DNA of 16,129 nucleotides from Bacillota bacterium (GCA_012510625.1 JAAZHP010000222.1:1-16129), one strand, 5' to 3'. Shown: positions 7,157 through 15,051, counted from the first letter of the stretch. Notes: generated by a model from the sequence alone, not told the origin. Translations and numbers: made by a program.

Positions 7157-9067
7157 TTGTTGCCGCAGATCAAGGTTAAGTTAAAGCAGGGGAAGGAGCT
7201 CTCCTATCCTGTGGGAGTTAGCTTATTGGAAATATGCCGCGAACACGAAGAAAGCTGCGACGGCGTTATCGCGGCGATGGTTAATGAAAAGGAATGCGAC
7301 CTGAGAAGTCCTCTTGAATCCGACAGCGAGGTCGCTTTTTTGGATTTTTCCGATGAACGGGGCGCCCGGATCTACCGCCACAGCACCAGCCACGTCCTGG
7401 CCCAGGCCGTAAAGAGGCTCTACCCCGGAGCCAGGCTGGGGATCGGTCCGGCGATAGAGAACGGATTTTATTATGATTTTGAGTTTACGGAGCCCATATC
7501 AGCCGAAGACCTTGGCCAAATTGAAGCCGAAATGAAGCGGATTATATTAGAAGAGCTGCCCTTCGAACGCCGGGAAATCAGCCGTGAAGAGGCGCTTGCT
7601 CTCTTCCGGCAGAGGGGCGAGCCTTATAAATGCGAATTAATCGCCGAGCTGCCTGATGATGAACCCATCTCCATTTACGAGCAGGGTGATTTTGTCGATC
7701 TCTGTGCCGGTCCCCACCTGCTTGATACCGGCAAGATCGGGGCGTTTAAACTGACCGGGCTGGCCGGCGCTTACTGGCGGGGCGACGAGCGCAATCCCAT
7801 GCTGCAGCGCATCTACGGCACCAGCTTCCCCACTGCCGAGCAATTGGAGCGGCACCTGGAGCTGCTGGAGGAAGCGAAGAAGAGGGATCACCGCAAGCTG
7901 GGCCGCGAACTCGATCTCTTCAGCCTGCATGACGAGGGCCCCGGTTTTCCCTTTTTTCACCACAACGGGATGATCATCATCGAGGAGCTGCTCTCTTTCT
8001 GGCGCCGGGAGCATCGCCGGGCCGGCTACGAAGAGATCCGCACGCCCATGATTATGAACCGGAAGCTCTGGGAGAATTCCGGCCACTGGGATCATTTTCG
8101 CGAGAACATGTATTTCACCAAAATAGACGGAGAGGACTACGCGGTTAAGCCGATGAACTGTCCCGGGGCGATGCTGGTTTACCGCTCGCGCCTGCACAGC
8201 TACCGGGACCTGCCGCGCCGCATTGCCGAGCTGGGCCTGGTCCACCGCCATGAACTTTCCGGCACCCTGCACGGATTGCTGCGGGTGCGCAGCTTTACCC
8301 AGGACGACGCCCACATCTTTATGACTCCGGATCAGATCGAACCGGAAGTTGCCGGCGTGATCGAGATGATCGATCGCTTCTACCGCGTTTTCGGCTTCAA
8401 CTACCGCGTTGAGCTGAGCACCAGGCCGCCCAAGGCGATAGGCAGCATTGAAATGTGGAACAGGGCTGAGGCGATCCTCGAGCGGGTTCTGCAGGAGAAG
8501 GGGCTTCCATACCGGATCAACGAGGGCGACGGCGCCTTTTACGGTCCCAAAATTGACTTTCACCTGGAAGACTGTCTTGGCCGCAGCTGGCAGTGCGGCA
8601 CCATCCAGCTTGACTTCCAGATGCCCGGATTATTTGATCTTGCCTATATCGGCGCCGACGGCCAGAAACACTGCCCGGTAGTGATCCATCGTGTCATCTA
8701 CGGGGCCATCGAACGATTCCTGGCGCTGCTCATCGAGCACTATGCCGGCGCCTTTCCGGCCTGGCTGGCCCCGCAGCAGGCTGTGGTGATCCCTATTACC
8801 GAAAGGCAGCACGCCTACGCTGCGGAAGTCTGCTCCGCCCTGCGCGGCGCCGCCTTCAGGGTTAACCTGGATGATCGCAGCGAGAAAGTGGGCTACAAAA
8901 TCAGGGAAGCGCAGTTGAAAAAAATCCCCTACATGCTGGTTGTAGGCGAGCGGGAGGCTGCCGCGAAACAGGTGGCGGTGCGTCACCGCGAGGCGGGCGA
9001 CCTCGGTCCCCAGCCTTTGGAAAGATTTATCGAGCAGCTCAGAGAGGTTATTAAAGAAAAAAAATAA
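7157..9067 (+). CDS. thrS: Threonine--tRNA ligase
   Basis: A 636-residue class II aminoacyl-tRNA synthetase that charges tRNA-Thr with threonine. Domains in order: TGS (about 3-64); the editing domain with H75-x3-H79, which clears mis-made Ser-tRNA; the catalytic core (about 240-530); and the anticodon-binding domain (about 535-636). The zinc ligands that recognise threonine are all present: C335 in MNCPG, H386 in DDAHIF and H511 in VIHRV, within one residue of the E. coli positions. Two adjacent TTG codons (7157, 7160) follow AAGGAGG (7145-7151), and either could initiate. It has its own promoter and ends just before the infC promoter. Confidence 0.97.
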   Translation: MLPQIKVKLKQGKELSYPVGVSLLEICREHEESCDGVIAAMVNEKECDLRSPLESDSEVAFLDFSDERGARIYRHSTSHVLAQAVKRLYPGARLGIGPAIENGFYYDFEFTEPISAEDLGQIEAEMKRIILEELPFERREISREEALALFRQRGEPYKCELIAELPDDEPISIYEQGDFVDLCAGPHLLDTGKIGAFKLTGLAGAYWRGDERNPMLQRIYGTSFPTAEQLERHLELLEEAKKRDHRKLGRELDLFSLHDEGPGFPFFHHNGMIIIEELLSFWRREHRRAGYEEIRTPMIMNRKLWENSGHWDHFRENMYFTKIDGEDYAVKPMNCPGAMLVYRSRLHSYRDLPRRIAELGLVHRHELSGTLHGLLRVRSFTQDDAHIFMTPDQIEPEVAGVIEMIDRFYRVFGFNYRVELSTRPPKAIGSIEMWNRAEAILERVLQEKGLPYRINEGDGAFYGPKIDFHLEDCLGRSWQCGTIQLDFQMPGLFDLAYIGADGQKHCPVVIHRVIYGAIERFLALLIEHYAGAFPAWLAPQQAVVIPITERQHAYAAEVCSALRGAAFRVNLDDRSEKVGYKIREAQLKKIPYMLVVGEREAAAKQVAVRHREAGDLGPQPLERFIEQLREVIKEKK

Positions 9068-9068
9068 T

Positions 9069-9097
9069 TTGACCTCTTGGTCAATATTTGTTATGCT
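9069..9097 (+). promoter_or_regulatory. Promoter of the infC-rpmI-rplT operon
   Basis: -35 TTGACC (9069-9074), 17-bp spacer, and -10 TATGCT (9092-9097) preceded by the extended -10 dinucleotide TG (9089-9090). The start would be near 9104. The -35 box is the left half of a perfect inverted repeat TTGACC-TCTT-GGTCAA (9069-9084), which could be an operator or a weak hairpin after thrS. Confidence 0.78.
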
Positions 9098-9103
9098 TCG
9101 ATC

Positions 9104-9245
9104 AGTAGAATTTAATAATTGAAAACAAGTAGAAGCCACTGCTTCTCACCCTGGGGCGCTCGGAAGGACGCTGCTGCCGCCAGGGTTGTATGGAGTCAAA
9201 ATGTGGGATTGGTGAGCAGGTGCTTTTACCTGCTCATATTTATTA
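9104..9245 (+). ncRNA. Ribosomal protein L20-type leader of infC-rpmI-rplT
   Basis: The untranslated leader has the expected architecture of the Firmicutes L20 leader. There is a hairpin AGAAGC/GCTTCT (9131-9146) and a long stem ACCCTGG (9148-9154) with CCAGGGT (9180-9186) closing a GC-rich internal region. It ends in an attenuator hairpin TGAGCAGGT (9213-9221) with ACCTGCTCA (9228-9236) followed by TATTTATT. In Bacillus, L20 binds such a leader because it mimics the 23S rRNA site, and premature termination results. Here rplT is the last gene of the same unit, fitting feedback control. Confidence 0.85.
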
Positions 9246-9273
9246 CTTTGATTAAATGGGGGAATGCCATGGC

Positions 9274-9290
9274 GGGAGGTGAAAAAGATT
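9274..9290 (+). promoter_or_regulatory. Ribosome binding site and probable AUU start of infC
   Basis: GGGAGGTGA (9274-9282) sits 5 nt upstream of ATT (9288-9290), the best placed initiator. The upstream in-frame ATG 9264 is only about 1 nt after its nearest G run. AUU starts are a hallmark of infC in E. coli and Geobacillus, and in E. coli they let IF3 repress its own translation. Confidence 0.8.
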
Positions 9291-9797
9291 ACTAAAAATT
9301 TGTTCGTCAATGAGCAAATTAAAGCCCGGGAAGTGCTCGTGATCGATGTTGATGGCAGCCAGATTGGGGTGATGGCGCTCAGAGATGCTCTGGAAGTTGC
9401 CCGAGAAAAAAGACTGGACCTGGTGAATGTAGCTCCCAATGCGAACCCACCGGTATGCCGGTTGATGGACTTTGGCAAATATAAGTATGAGCAGAGCAAG
9501 AAGGAGCGGGAAGCCCGCAAGAAGCAGAAGCTGATTACGCTAAAAGAAGTCAAGCTGCGTCCGAAGATTGAGAAGCACGATTTTGCGGTGAAAGTAAGGA
9601 ACAGCCGCCGCTTCCTGGAGAGCGGGGACAAGGTTAAGGTAACCGTGATGTTCCGGGGCCGGGAACTGGCTCATCCGGAAATTGCACAGCGTCTATGCCA
9701 GGAGATGGTTAAAGAGCTGGACGACTGTGCCGTTGTTGAACGCAACGCCAAGCTTGAGGGGCGTAACATGATCATGATTTTGTCCCCTAAATCATAG
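9288..9797 (+). CDS. infC: Translation initiation factor IF-3
   Basis: IF-3 binds the 30S subunit, blocks premature joining of 50S and proofreads the start codon. Counting from ATT 9288 the protein is 169 residues, the normal family length, and begins ITKNLFVNEQIKAREV like other IF-3 proteins. The N-terminal domain covers about 1-75, with VNVAPNANPPVCRLMDFGKY leading into a lysine-rich linker. The C-terminal domain begins at about 82 with KEVKLRPKIEKHDF and holds VTVMFRGRE. It heads the infC-rpmI-rplT operon behind the L20-type leader. An ATG start at 9264 would add eight residues, but its ribosome binding site is badly spaced. Confidence 0.95.
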   Translation: MTKNLFVNEQIKAREVLVIDVDGSQIGVMALRDALEVAREKRLDLVNVAPNANPPVCRLMDFGKYKYEQSKKEREARKKQKLITLKEVKLRPKIEKHDFAVKVRNSRRFLESGDKVKVTVMFRGRELAHPEIAQRLCQEMVKELDDCAVVERNAKLEGRNMIMILSPKS

Positions 9798-9815
9798 TTG
9801 AAGGAGACAGGAACG

Positions 9816-10007
9816 ATGCCTAAAATGAAAACCCACCGGGGGGCAGCGAAACGTTTCAAAAGAACCGGGAGTGGCAAGTTCAAGCGTTTTCGCGCGTTTA
9901 AAAGCCATATTCTCACGAAAAAAAGCGCCGGCCGGAAGAGAAGGCTGCGTAAATCAACCACGGTCAGCGCTTCTGATTACAAACGAGTAGAGAAGCTATT
10001 GCCTTAA
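9816..10007 (+). CDS. rpmI: 50S ribosomal protein L35
   Basis: A 63-residue, very basic ribosomal protein with the typical MPKMKTHRGAAKRFKRT start and a KSHILTKKS core. The ATG at 9816 is preceded by GAAGGAGA (9799-9806); the in-frame TTG at 9798 lies inside that site and can be dismissed. It lies 18 nt after infC and 20 nt before rplT in the conserved operon. Confidence 0.97.
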   Translation: MPKMKTHRGAAKRFKRTGSGKFKRFRAFKSHILTKKSAGRKRRLRKSTTVSASDYKRVEKLLP

Positions 10008-10027
10008 TCTAGAAAGGAGGTCCCATC

Positions 10028-10381
10028 ATGCCCCGAGTTAAACGAGGACCGGTAGCCCGCCGGAGACGCAAAAAAGTATTGAAGCTGGCGAAGGGGTATT
10101 ACGGGGGCAAGAGCAGGTTATACCGGACTGCAAACCAGCAAGTCATGAAATCGCTCTTTTATGCTTACCGGGATCGCCGGCAGCGGAAAAGAGATTTTCG
10201 CAAACTATGGATTTCGCGAATTAATGCCGCCGCCCGCTCTAACGGGCTGTCTTACAGCCGTTTTATCAGCGGCTTGAAGAAAGCTGATGTGGAGATAAAC
10301 CGGAAGATGCTTGCCGATATGGCTGTTCATGACCAGGACGGCTTCAACAGGTTGGTTCAAGTGGCGAAGAAGCACAGTTAG
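10028..10381 (+). CDS. rplT: 50S ribosomal protein L20
   Basis: A 117-residue protein that binds 23S rRNA early in 50S assembly and, in Firmicutes, represses its own operon through the leader RNA. The long basic N-terminal tail and the AKGYYGGKSRLYRTANQQVMKS signature are complete, as is the GLSYSRFISGLKKADVEINRKML region. The ATG follows GAAAGGAGG by 7 nt. No terminator is visible after it, so transcription may run into the ktr region. Confidence 0.97.
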   Translation: MPRVKRGPVARRRRKKVLKLAKGYYGGKSRLYRTANQQVMKSLFYAYRDRRQRKRDFRKLWISRINAAARSNGLSYSRFISGLKKADVEINRKMLADMAVHDQDGFNRLVQVAKKHS

Positions 10382-10429
10382 CGCTGTCTGCAATAATTGT
10401 CCTGTGCTCCCCTTCCCTCTGTTCAAGGT

Positions 10430-10680
10430 TGGATATGGAGCCTTAACCCGGTTTGCTTTTTACGGTCCCTTTTCGAAAGGCCGTTTTTTACCCATGTTTT
10501 TTGAAATTGTATCTGCTTTCGGGACAGTGGGCTGCACTACCGTAATTACAGCTGCGCCATCCTGGCCGGGCATATGGTCCCCTGGCGATGTTTGCTGCCT
10601 GGCCGGACGGCGTGGTATGAAGATCAATCGCTCCACTATCCTGAAGATAGTTTCCCCACAGGGTAATCCAAAAAGTTGGA
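10430..10680 (+). pseudogene. Remnant of a KtrB/TrkH potassium channel subunit
   Basis: One frame reads GRFLPMFFEIVSAFGTVGC (from about 10470) and then ITAAPSWPG. This matches the fourth pore loop of KtrB/TrkH proteins, where FE-x-x-SAFGTVG holds the selectivity-filter glycine and is followed by GIT-x-x-LS-x-x-G. Further on, LAGRRG may correspond to the FIGRVGP segment near the KtrB C-terminus. Only about 60-80 residues are recognisable; they have no start codon of their own, and the rest of the roughly 450-residue protein is absent between rplT and ktrA. The fragment ends right where ktrA begins, the usual partner position. It is therefore best explained as a decayed 3' end of ktrB after a large deletion. 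Confidence 0.65.
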
Positions 10681-10689
10681 GGTGTTTTT

Positions 10690-11343
10690 GTGACCAAGCA
10701 ATACCTGGTAATCGGGGCCGGTCGTTTTGGGTCCAGCGTTGCCACCACTCTATACGAACTGGGGCATAATGTTATGGTTGTGGACATCGATCCTTCACTG
10801 GTGCAGGAGATTAGCGAATCGGTAACCCATGCAGTCCAGGCGGACGCCACCAGCGAGGCGGCTTTGAGCTCGCTGGGAATAAAAGATTTCGATGTCATCG
10901 TTGTGGCCATCGGCCACGAGATTCAATCATCGATTATGACCTGTATCCTCTTGATCGAGATGGGGGCTCGATTTGTCGTGGCCAGGGCGCAGACAGAGCT
11001 GCACGGCAAAGTGCTCTCCAAGATTGGCGTCAACCGGGTGGTGTTTCCGGAGAGAGACATGGGGCAGAAGCTGGCCCATAGCCTCAGCGCCTTTAACATT
11101 GTGGACCTGATTGAGCTATCCTCCAACAGCAACGTAGTCGAAGTATCTGCGCCCGAGGAGATGGTCGGTCGTTCACTCAAGGAGTTAAATTTAAGAGCGC
11201 GCTTTGGCATTAACGTGATTGCTTTGAGAAGTATAGACGGGAAAACCAATATTTCTCCGGGAGCGGAGGACAGGATCAAAAAAGGCGACCTTATCGTTGC
11301 GGTCGGCGACAATAAAGCTTTAAAGAAAATGGGCTGGATTTGA
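10690..11343 (+). CDS. ktrA: KtrA/TrkA-type potassium uptake regulatory protein (RCK domain)
   Basis: A 217-residue cytoplasmic gating ring subunit. Residues 1-125 form an RCK_N Rossmann domain with the nucleotide loop GAGRFG (9-14) and the acidic end of strand 2 in VVDID, binding NAD(H) or ATP/ADP. Residues about 135-217 form the RCK_C domain that senses ligands such as cyclic di-AMP or ions in relatives. The GTG start follows GGAGGTG (10678-10684). Its membrane partner normally lies immediately upstream, but here only a fragment remains. KtrA must then pair with a KtrB elsewhere, or be on its way to loss. The next gene starts one base after its stop. Confidence 0.9.
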   Translation: MTKQYLVIGAGRFGSSVATTLYELGHNVMVVDIDPSLVQEISESVTHAVQADATSEAALSSLGIKDFDVIVVAIGHEIQSSIMTCILLIEMGARFVVARAQTELHGKVLSKIGVNRVVFPERDMGQKLAHSLSAFNIVDLIELSSNSNVVEVSAPEEMVGRSLKELNLRARFGINVIALRSIDGKTNISPGAEDRIKKGDLIVAVGDNKALKKMGWI

Positions 11344-11344
11344 T

Positions 11345-12148
11345 TTGCCAATTAGAGAGATCATTAGCAGCAGCAACAGGTACATAAAAGAATACCGCCG
11401 CCTGGCCGGCAACCGTAAATACCGGCGCGCCGCCGGCAAACTGGCGGTGGAGGGGCCGAACGCGGTAAAAGAGGCGTTGTCCGCAGGGTTGGCCCCTGAA
11501 GTTGTATTTTTTACCCGCAATTTTATTGATGACGGCGGTACTGCTATTCTTTCCTGTTTGCCGGGAGGGTCCAGGCAGTACCTGGTTAACTCTTCGCTTT
11601 TTGCAAGGCTGGCTGATACCGAAACTCCCCAGGAAATAGCCGCGATTATTCCCTTCGGAGCACCGGAGCTTTCTTCTGTAATGGCCCGGCCTCTTTCCCT
11701 GGTTTTAATCCTGGATTCTCTCAGGGACCCCGGAAATATGGGCACAATAGTCCGGACCGCCGCCGCCGCCGGTGTCGACGCTCTATTCTTCGGCCCGGGC
11801 ACTGTTGATCCCTACAGCCCCAAAGCGCTGCGGGCTTCAGCCGGCGCTATTTTTCACCTGCCGCCGGTTGCGGTAGAAGAGCCGCTGCGGCTGCTGAAGC
11901 TGCTGCAGAGCGGCGGCATGCTGGTCCTGGCCGCACAGCCGCAAGGCGGGCGGCTTTACTGGGAGATGGACTTGCGGGGGAAAACGGCCTTCTTGATTGG
12001 CGGCGAAAGCGGCGGTCTTTCGCCGGAGCTGGCTGCGGCGGCGGATCTTGATGTTACAATCCCCCAGCTGGCGCCACTTGACTCGTTGAACGCCGCCGTC
12101 GCCGCCGCCGTGCTCGTCTACGAGGTTCTCCGCCAGCGCTCCGGGTGA
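11345..12148 (+). CDS. TrmH/SpoU-family RNA 2'-O-methyltransferase
   Basis: A 267-residue SPOUT-class enzyme, probably methylating ribose of a 23S rRNA nucleotide with AdoMet. Residues about 1-95 are the substrate-binding domain, beginning with the family-typical SSSNRYIKEYRRL. The knot domain carries motif 1 LDSLRDPGNMGTIVRTA, motif 2 IGGESGGLS and motif 3 IPQLAPLDSLNAAVAAAVLVYE. The asparagine and arginine of motif 1 are intact. The TTG start lies one base after the ktrA stop with no good ribosome binding site, suggesting translational coupling. In related Clostridia this gene often sits between rplT and pheST. RlmB/YsgA-type naming is plausible, but the target nucleotide cannot be read from sequence. 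Confidence 0.9.
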   Translation: MPIREIISSSNRYIKEYRRLAGNRKYRRAAGKLAVEGPNAVKEALSAGLAPEVVFFTRNFIDDGGTAILSCLPGGSRQYLVNSSLFARLADTETPQEIAAIIPFGAPELSSVMARPLSLVLILDSLRDPGNMGTIVRTAAAAGVDALFFGPGTVDPYSPKALRASAGAIFHLPPVAVEEPLRLLKLLQSGGMLVLAAQPQGGRLYWEMDLRGKTAFLIGGESGGLSPELAAAADLDVTIPQLAPLDSLNAAVAAAVLVYEVLRQRSG

Positions 12149-12189
12149 CAGAATCCCTCTAGATTCCCGGAACCGCCCCGGCACCTGTA

Positions 12190-12222
12190 TGTGTCAACGG
12201 ACAATGATAATGTCAATATGGA
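12190..12222. repeat. Short TGTC/GGAC repeats, possible insertion-sequence end remnant
   Basis: TGTCAA occurs at 12192-12197 and 12211-12216, with GGACA/GGAC between and after, giving a GACA-N7-TGTC inverted pair. Multiple short terminal repeats of this type occur at the ends of some IS21-like elements. No transposase is present. Confidence 0.25.
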
Positions 12223-12230
12223 CGCAGCTT

Positions 12231-12269
12231 AAAAAAAGTGGGACAAACAGGTACGTCCCTGCTGTCCCA
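12231..12269 (-). terminator. Rho-independent terminator of the minus-strand catabolic operon
   Basis: On the minus strand, TGGGACA (12269-12263), an inner CAGG/CCTG stem around the GACGTA loop, and TGTCCCA (12245-12239) are followed after one C by seven Ts (12237-12231). It lies 32-70 nt beyond the stop of the enolase-superfamily gene. The GGGACGTACCTGTTTGTCCC-type hairpin is also the sort of REP-like sequence dispersed in some bacterial genomes. Confidence 0.82.
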
Positions 12270-12300
12270 GTTTCTTAATGCTCAATCGTTTATTTTATAC

Positions 12301-13524
12301 TTACCCCTGTTTTTTCTTTTTAGCCAGCTTGAGGGCGTTGATAAGGCCTCTTTGCCGGATTGTTTTCATGGCCAGACCCCGCGGGGTCATTTCAAAGAAT
12401 TTACGCCCGTACCGGCTCAGGGCCTGCTCATCGATCTCGAAGCCTAGTCCCGGTTTATCGGGCAGGGCGATATAACCTTCCTTGTCGATCTCAAAGTGCT
12501 CTTTTAAGATACCGTCACGGTAGCGCGGGATCCAGGCCGGCGGTTCGTAGGGAAATTCGATGGGCTTTTGACCGGGGCAGGCCGCGGCAACCTGCAGATT
12601 TATGGCCAGGCCGATGCCGTTTGTCCAGGTGTGCGGGCTGAAGCTCAGGCCGCGCCGGATCGCTTCGCGCATCACCTTAACTGCGGTGTCAATGCCGCAG
12701 AAGGTGGAGTCGGGCTGGTAAATATCCAGGCACTCCTTTTCCAGCAGGATTTTATGCTCATGCCAGCCCGGGGTCAGCTCCCCGCCGGCGATGGGTGTTT
12801 TGGTGCGGCGCCGCAATTCGGCCATTTCATCAAAAGCGTACATATCCAGCGGTTCTTCCAGCCAGGCAATATTATATTCTTCGCAGGCTTTGGCATACTC
12901 AACGGCCCGCTCCAGGTCCCAGATGGGAGGCTTCTGAATGATCGTTACCGGCCAGCCCTGGTTGGCGTCCACCCCGATGTTCATGCTCTCCCCAACAGCC
13001 TCGCGCACAGCTTTAATCTGCTCGATATCTTTTTTGATATCATGATCATGGATACGCAGCTTGACTGTTTTAAAGCCCATCTCCCTGAAGGCCAGCACCT
13101 CTTCAGCCCGCCGGGCGGGTTCATGCACTTCGCCCGTGGAGCAGTAGGCCTGGATGCGGCCTCCTTTGCCCCCAAGCAGTTCGTAGACCGGTTTGCCTTC
13201 TTTTTTGCCGAGCAAATCCCAAAAAGCGGCCTCAATCCAGCTGTTCCGCCAGCCCAGGTAAGAGGCTTCGCGGAGCAGGTGCCTTACTTCGTCCATCTTT
13301 TCTACATCCTGCCCGATTAAATACTGGCCCAGCAGGGTGCCCAGCCCCTCGCGCTCTTCTTCCATGGCCATGCCGGCGCTGTAGCCGGCCAGCCCTTCAT
13401 CGGTGGTGATTTTGATGAGGGTAAAGCGGTTAAATCTCTGCGGATATCCGGGGATCCAGGAGGGGTAAAAATCCGCGGGAAGGGGAATGGAAACATGGTA
13501 AAGCTCGATTCTGTTAACTTTCAT
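12301..13524 (-). CDS. Enolase-superfamily enzyme, mandelate racemase type (probable acid sugar dehydratase)
   Basis: A 407-residue TIM-barrel enzyme with an N-terminal capping domain. Enolase-superfamily members abstract a proton next to a carboxylate bound to Mg2+. The metal ligands are D186 (VDANQG), E223 (LEEPL) and E249 (GGE). The general bases are K155 of a KLR motif and H298 (SPHTW), with D272 as the His-Asp dyad partner, nearly the mandelate racemase numbering. The second lysine of the usual K-x-K is arginine (R157). This layout is typical of sugar-acid dehydratases, but the substrate is not predictable. The ATG follows GGAGAGGAG on the minus strand. It is the second gene of an operon, 46 nt after the transporter, and a terminator follows. 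Confidence 0.88.
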   Translation of the reverse strand: MKVNRIELYHVSIPLPADFYPSWIPGYPQRFNRFTLIKITTDEGLAGYSAGMAMEEEREGLGTLLGQYLIGQDVEKMDEVRHLLREASYLGWRNSWIEAAFWDLLGKKEGKPVYELLGGKGGRIQAYCSTGEVHEPARRAEEVLAFREMGFKTVKLRIHDHDIKKDIEQIKAVREAVGESMNIGVDANQGWPVTIIQKPPIWDLERAVEYAKACEEYNIAWLEEPLDMYAFDEMAELRRRTKTPIAGGELTPGWHEHKILLEKECLDIYQPDSTFCGIDTAVKVMREAIRRGLSFSPHTWTNGIGLAINLQVAAACPGQKPIEFPYEPPAWIPRYRDGILKEHFEIDKEGYIALPDKPGLGFEIDEQALSRYGRKFFEMTPRGLAMKTIRQRGLINALKLAKKKKQG

Positions 13525-13570
13525 TTTCTATTTTCTCCTCTCCTTTTGGTTAAGTGTTTTGGTGTGTATT

Positions 13571-15010
13571 TTATTGGCGCTCTTTGCTCAATCCGGGCCT
13601 GCCGGTGATATGAGCTCCGTTTTTGTTCTGCCCGAGGGGAAGCAAATATTTGTATAGAAGAATCATCAGAAAACCGGTCAAATACATGGTGATGCCGTAT
13701 ATGGCCGTAGTAACAAACATGGAGCTATAAAAATCGCCCATCAAATCCTGGATTAACAGGGCGATGGTTACAGCCAGGGTGGAATTGCGCAGCCCCACCT
13801 CTATGGAGATGGCCCTGGATTGAACGTTGTCAATCCTGAAAAGCTTGGATGCTCCCAGGGCAAGCAGCATGCCCAGAATTGAGAGAAGGATCACCATGAC
13901 ATAAAATAAGAAGCTGTAGCGCTCGGTGTCGGCAAATTTCTCTGCATTGGTGACGATGCCCACCCCGATAACCAGAAGCAGGGCCAATACTCCCAGCGCT
14001 GAGAAGAAGGGCATCGCTTTTTGGGCAAAGGTCTGCCACTTTTTGCGGATGAGCATCCCCAGGATCAGCGGCACGAGGACCAGGCCGATGATGGTTTGCA
14101 CGATTAAATCAGCCGGCACATTGATATCAGGTATATTCGAGCAAAACAGGGTCAGGACAAAGGGGGTGAAAAAGAGGGCCAGGACCGTTGAAATTGAGGT
14201 TAGCGATACCGATAGGGCCAGATCGCCTTTGGCGTAGTAGGTCATCAGGTTTGAGGTGACGCCTCCGGGACAGGCGCAGATCAAAACCATGCCGGCATAA
14301 ATAAAGGGAAAGCTTTGATAAAAACCGAGAGCATAGGCCATACCCAGGGCCAACAGGGGCATGAGGAACCATTGCAAAAATATACCGGTGATGATCCCTT
14401 TCGGTTTTTTAAAAACGAGGATGAAATCTTGAAGGGTAAGGGTGAGGCCCATGCCGAGCATGACGAAGAAAAACATAAACATGATTGAAGTTTTAAAAAT
14501 GCGATCGAGCAGAAGCTGTTGCGGCCTTTCTACAAAGCGGATGAAGGTGTAGCTCTCTCCATCGACGTTGGCCCCGGCAAGCAGGGCTTTAAATACAAGT
14601 TTGTCTCCCAGCAGGCTTTTCAGGTCCGAATAGGCGGCTTCGGAATCTGTCTGTTCCAGCTCGGCCGCAGAGGGGAAGGATACCAGGTAGAGTTCTCCGT
14701 CGAGACGGCGGACCAAAAAAAGCCCCGCCGGGTCATCTTCTAAGGCTTCCGTCCCTGCCAGCTGGAGAAAGCGGAGGTTGCCTTCAAACTCAACCGGTGA
14801 CGCTCTTTCCCAGTCAATACTCTCTCCCTCTTCCGCCAGAAGCTTGAAAAACCCGGGCTCTCCCTCCCGGGCAGCCCTGGAAAGGTCGCGGTATAGCTCT
14901 TCTCCGGCAGACACGGTTGCTGCTGTGCCCAGCAGCAGCAGCAAAGCCACACCGAGAGCAACTGAAGCGCGCTTGCAGGACACGAGGAATAAAGCAGTAC
15001 GCTTTTTCAT
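13571..15010 (-). CDS. BASS-family (bile acid:sodium symporter-like) transporter with N-terminal extracytoplasmic domain
   Basis: A 479-residue membrane protein. ATG (complement of 15008-15010) is preferred to the GTG two codons upstream, because AAGGG then has 9-nt spacing. Residues 1-35 form a signal peptide ending AATVSA. A soluble segment of about 125 residues follows, then about nine membrane helices from residue 170 on. The membrane part shows BASS features: MLGMGLTLTLQDF, the discontinuous-helix region CPGGVTSNLMTYYAKGDLALS, and EVGLRNSTLAV. BASS proteins couple Na+ to uptake of organic anions such as bile acids, pyruvate or pantoate. Typical bacterial members are about 300-330 residues and lack the extra N-terminal domain. 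The adjacent sugar-acid-type enzyme and GntR regulator suggest import of its substrate. Confidence 0.88.
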   Translation of the reverse strand: MKKRTALFLVSCKRASVALGVALLLLLGTAATVSAGEELYRDLSRAAREGEPGFFKLLAEEGESIDWERASPVEFEGNLRFLQLAGTEALEDDPAGLFLVRRLDGELYLVSFPSAAELEQTDSEAAYSDLKSLLGDKLVFKALLAGANVDGESYTFIRFVERPQQLLLDRIFKTSIMFMFFFVMLGMGLTLTLQDFILVFKKPKGIITGIFLQWFLMPLLALGMAYALGFYQSFPFIYAGMVLICACPGGVTSNLMTYYAKGDLALSVSLTSISTVLALFFTPFVLTLFCSNIPDINVPADLIVQTIIGLVLVPLILGMLIRKKWQTFAQKAMPFFSALGVLALLLVIGVGIVTNAEKFADTERYSFLFYVMVILLSILGMLLALGASKLFRIDNVQSRAISIEVGLRNSTLAVTIALLIQDLMGDFYSSMFVTTAIYGITMYLTGFLMILLYKYLLPLGQNKNGAHITGRPGLSKERQ

Positions 15011-15051
15011 CTTCACCCACCCTTTTAATCATTTAAAACTAATCAAAATTC

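Noticed and set aside
10311..10769. A 152-codon open frame running from inside rplT into ktrA, considered as a gene
   Set aside because: It starts within rplT, has no ribosome binding site and ends inside ktrA. Only its middle resembles KtrB, which fits a remnant rather than a functional gene.
12568..13320. A 250-codon plus-strand open frame
   Set aside because: It is antisense to the enolase-superfamily gene, whose metal ligands and catalytic residues are intact; no own start signal.
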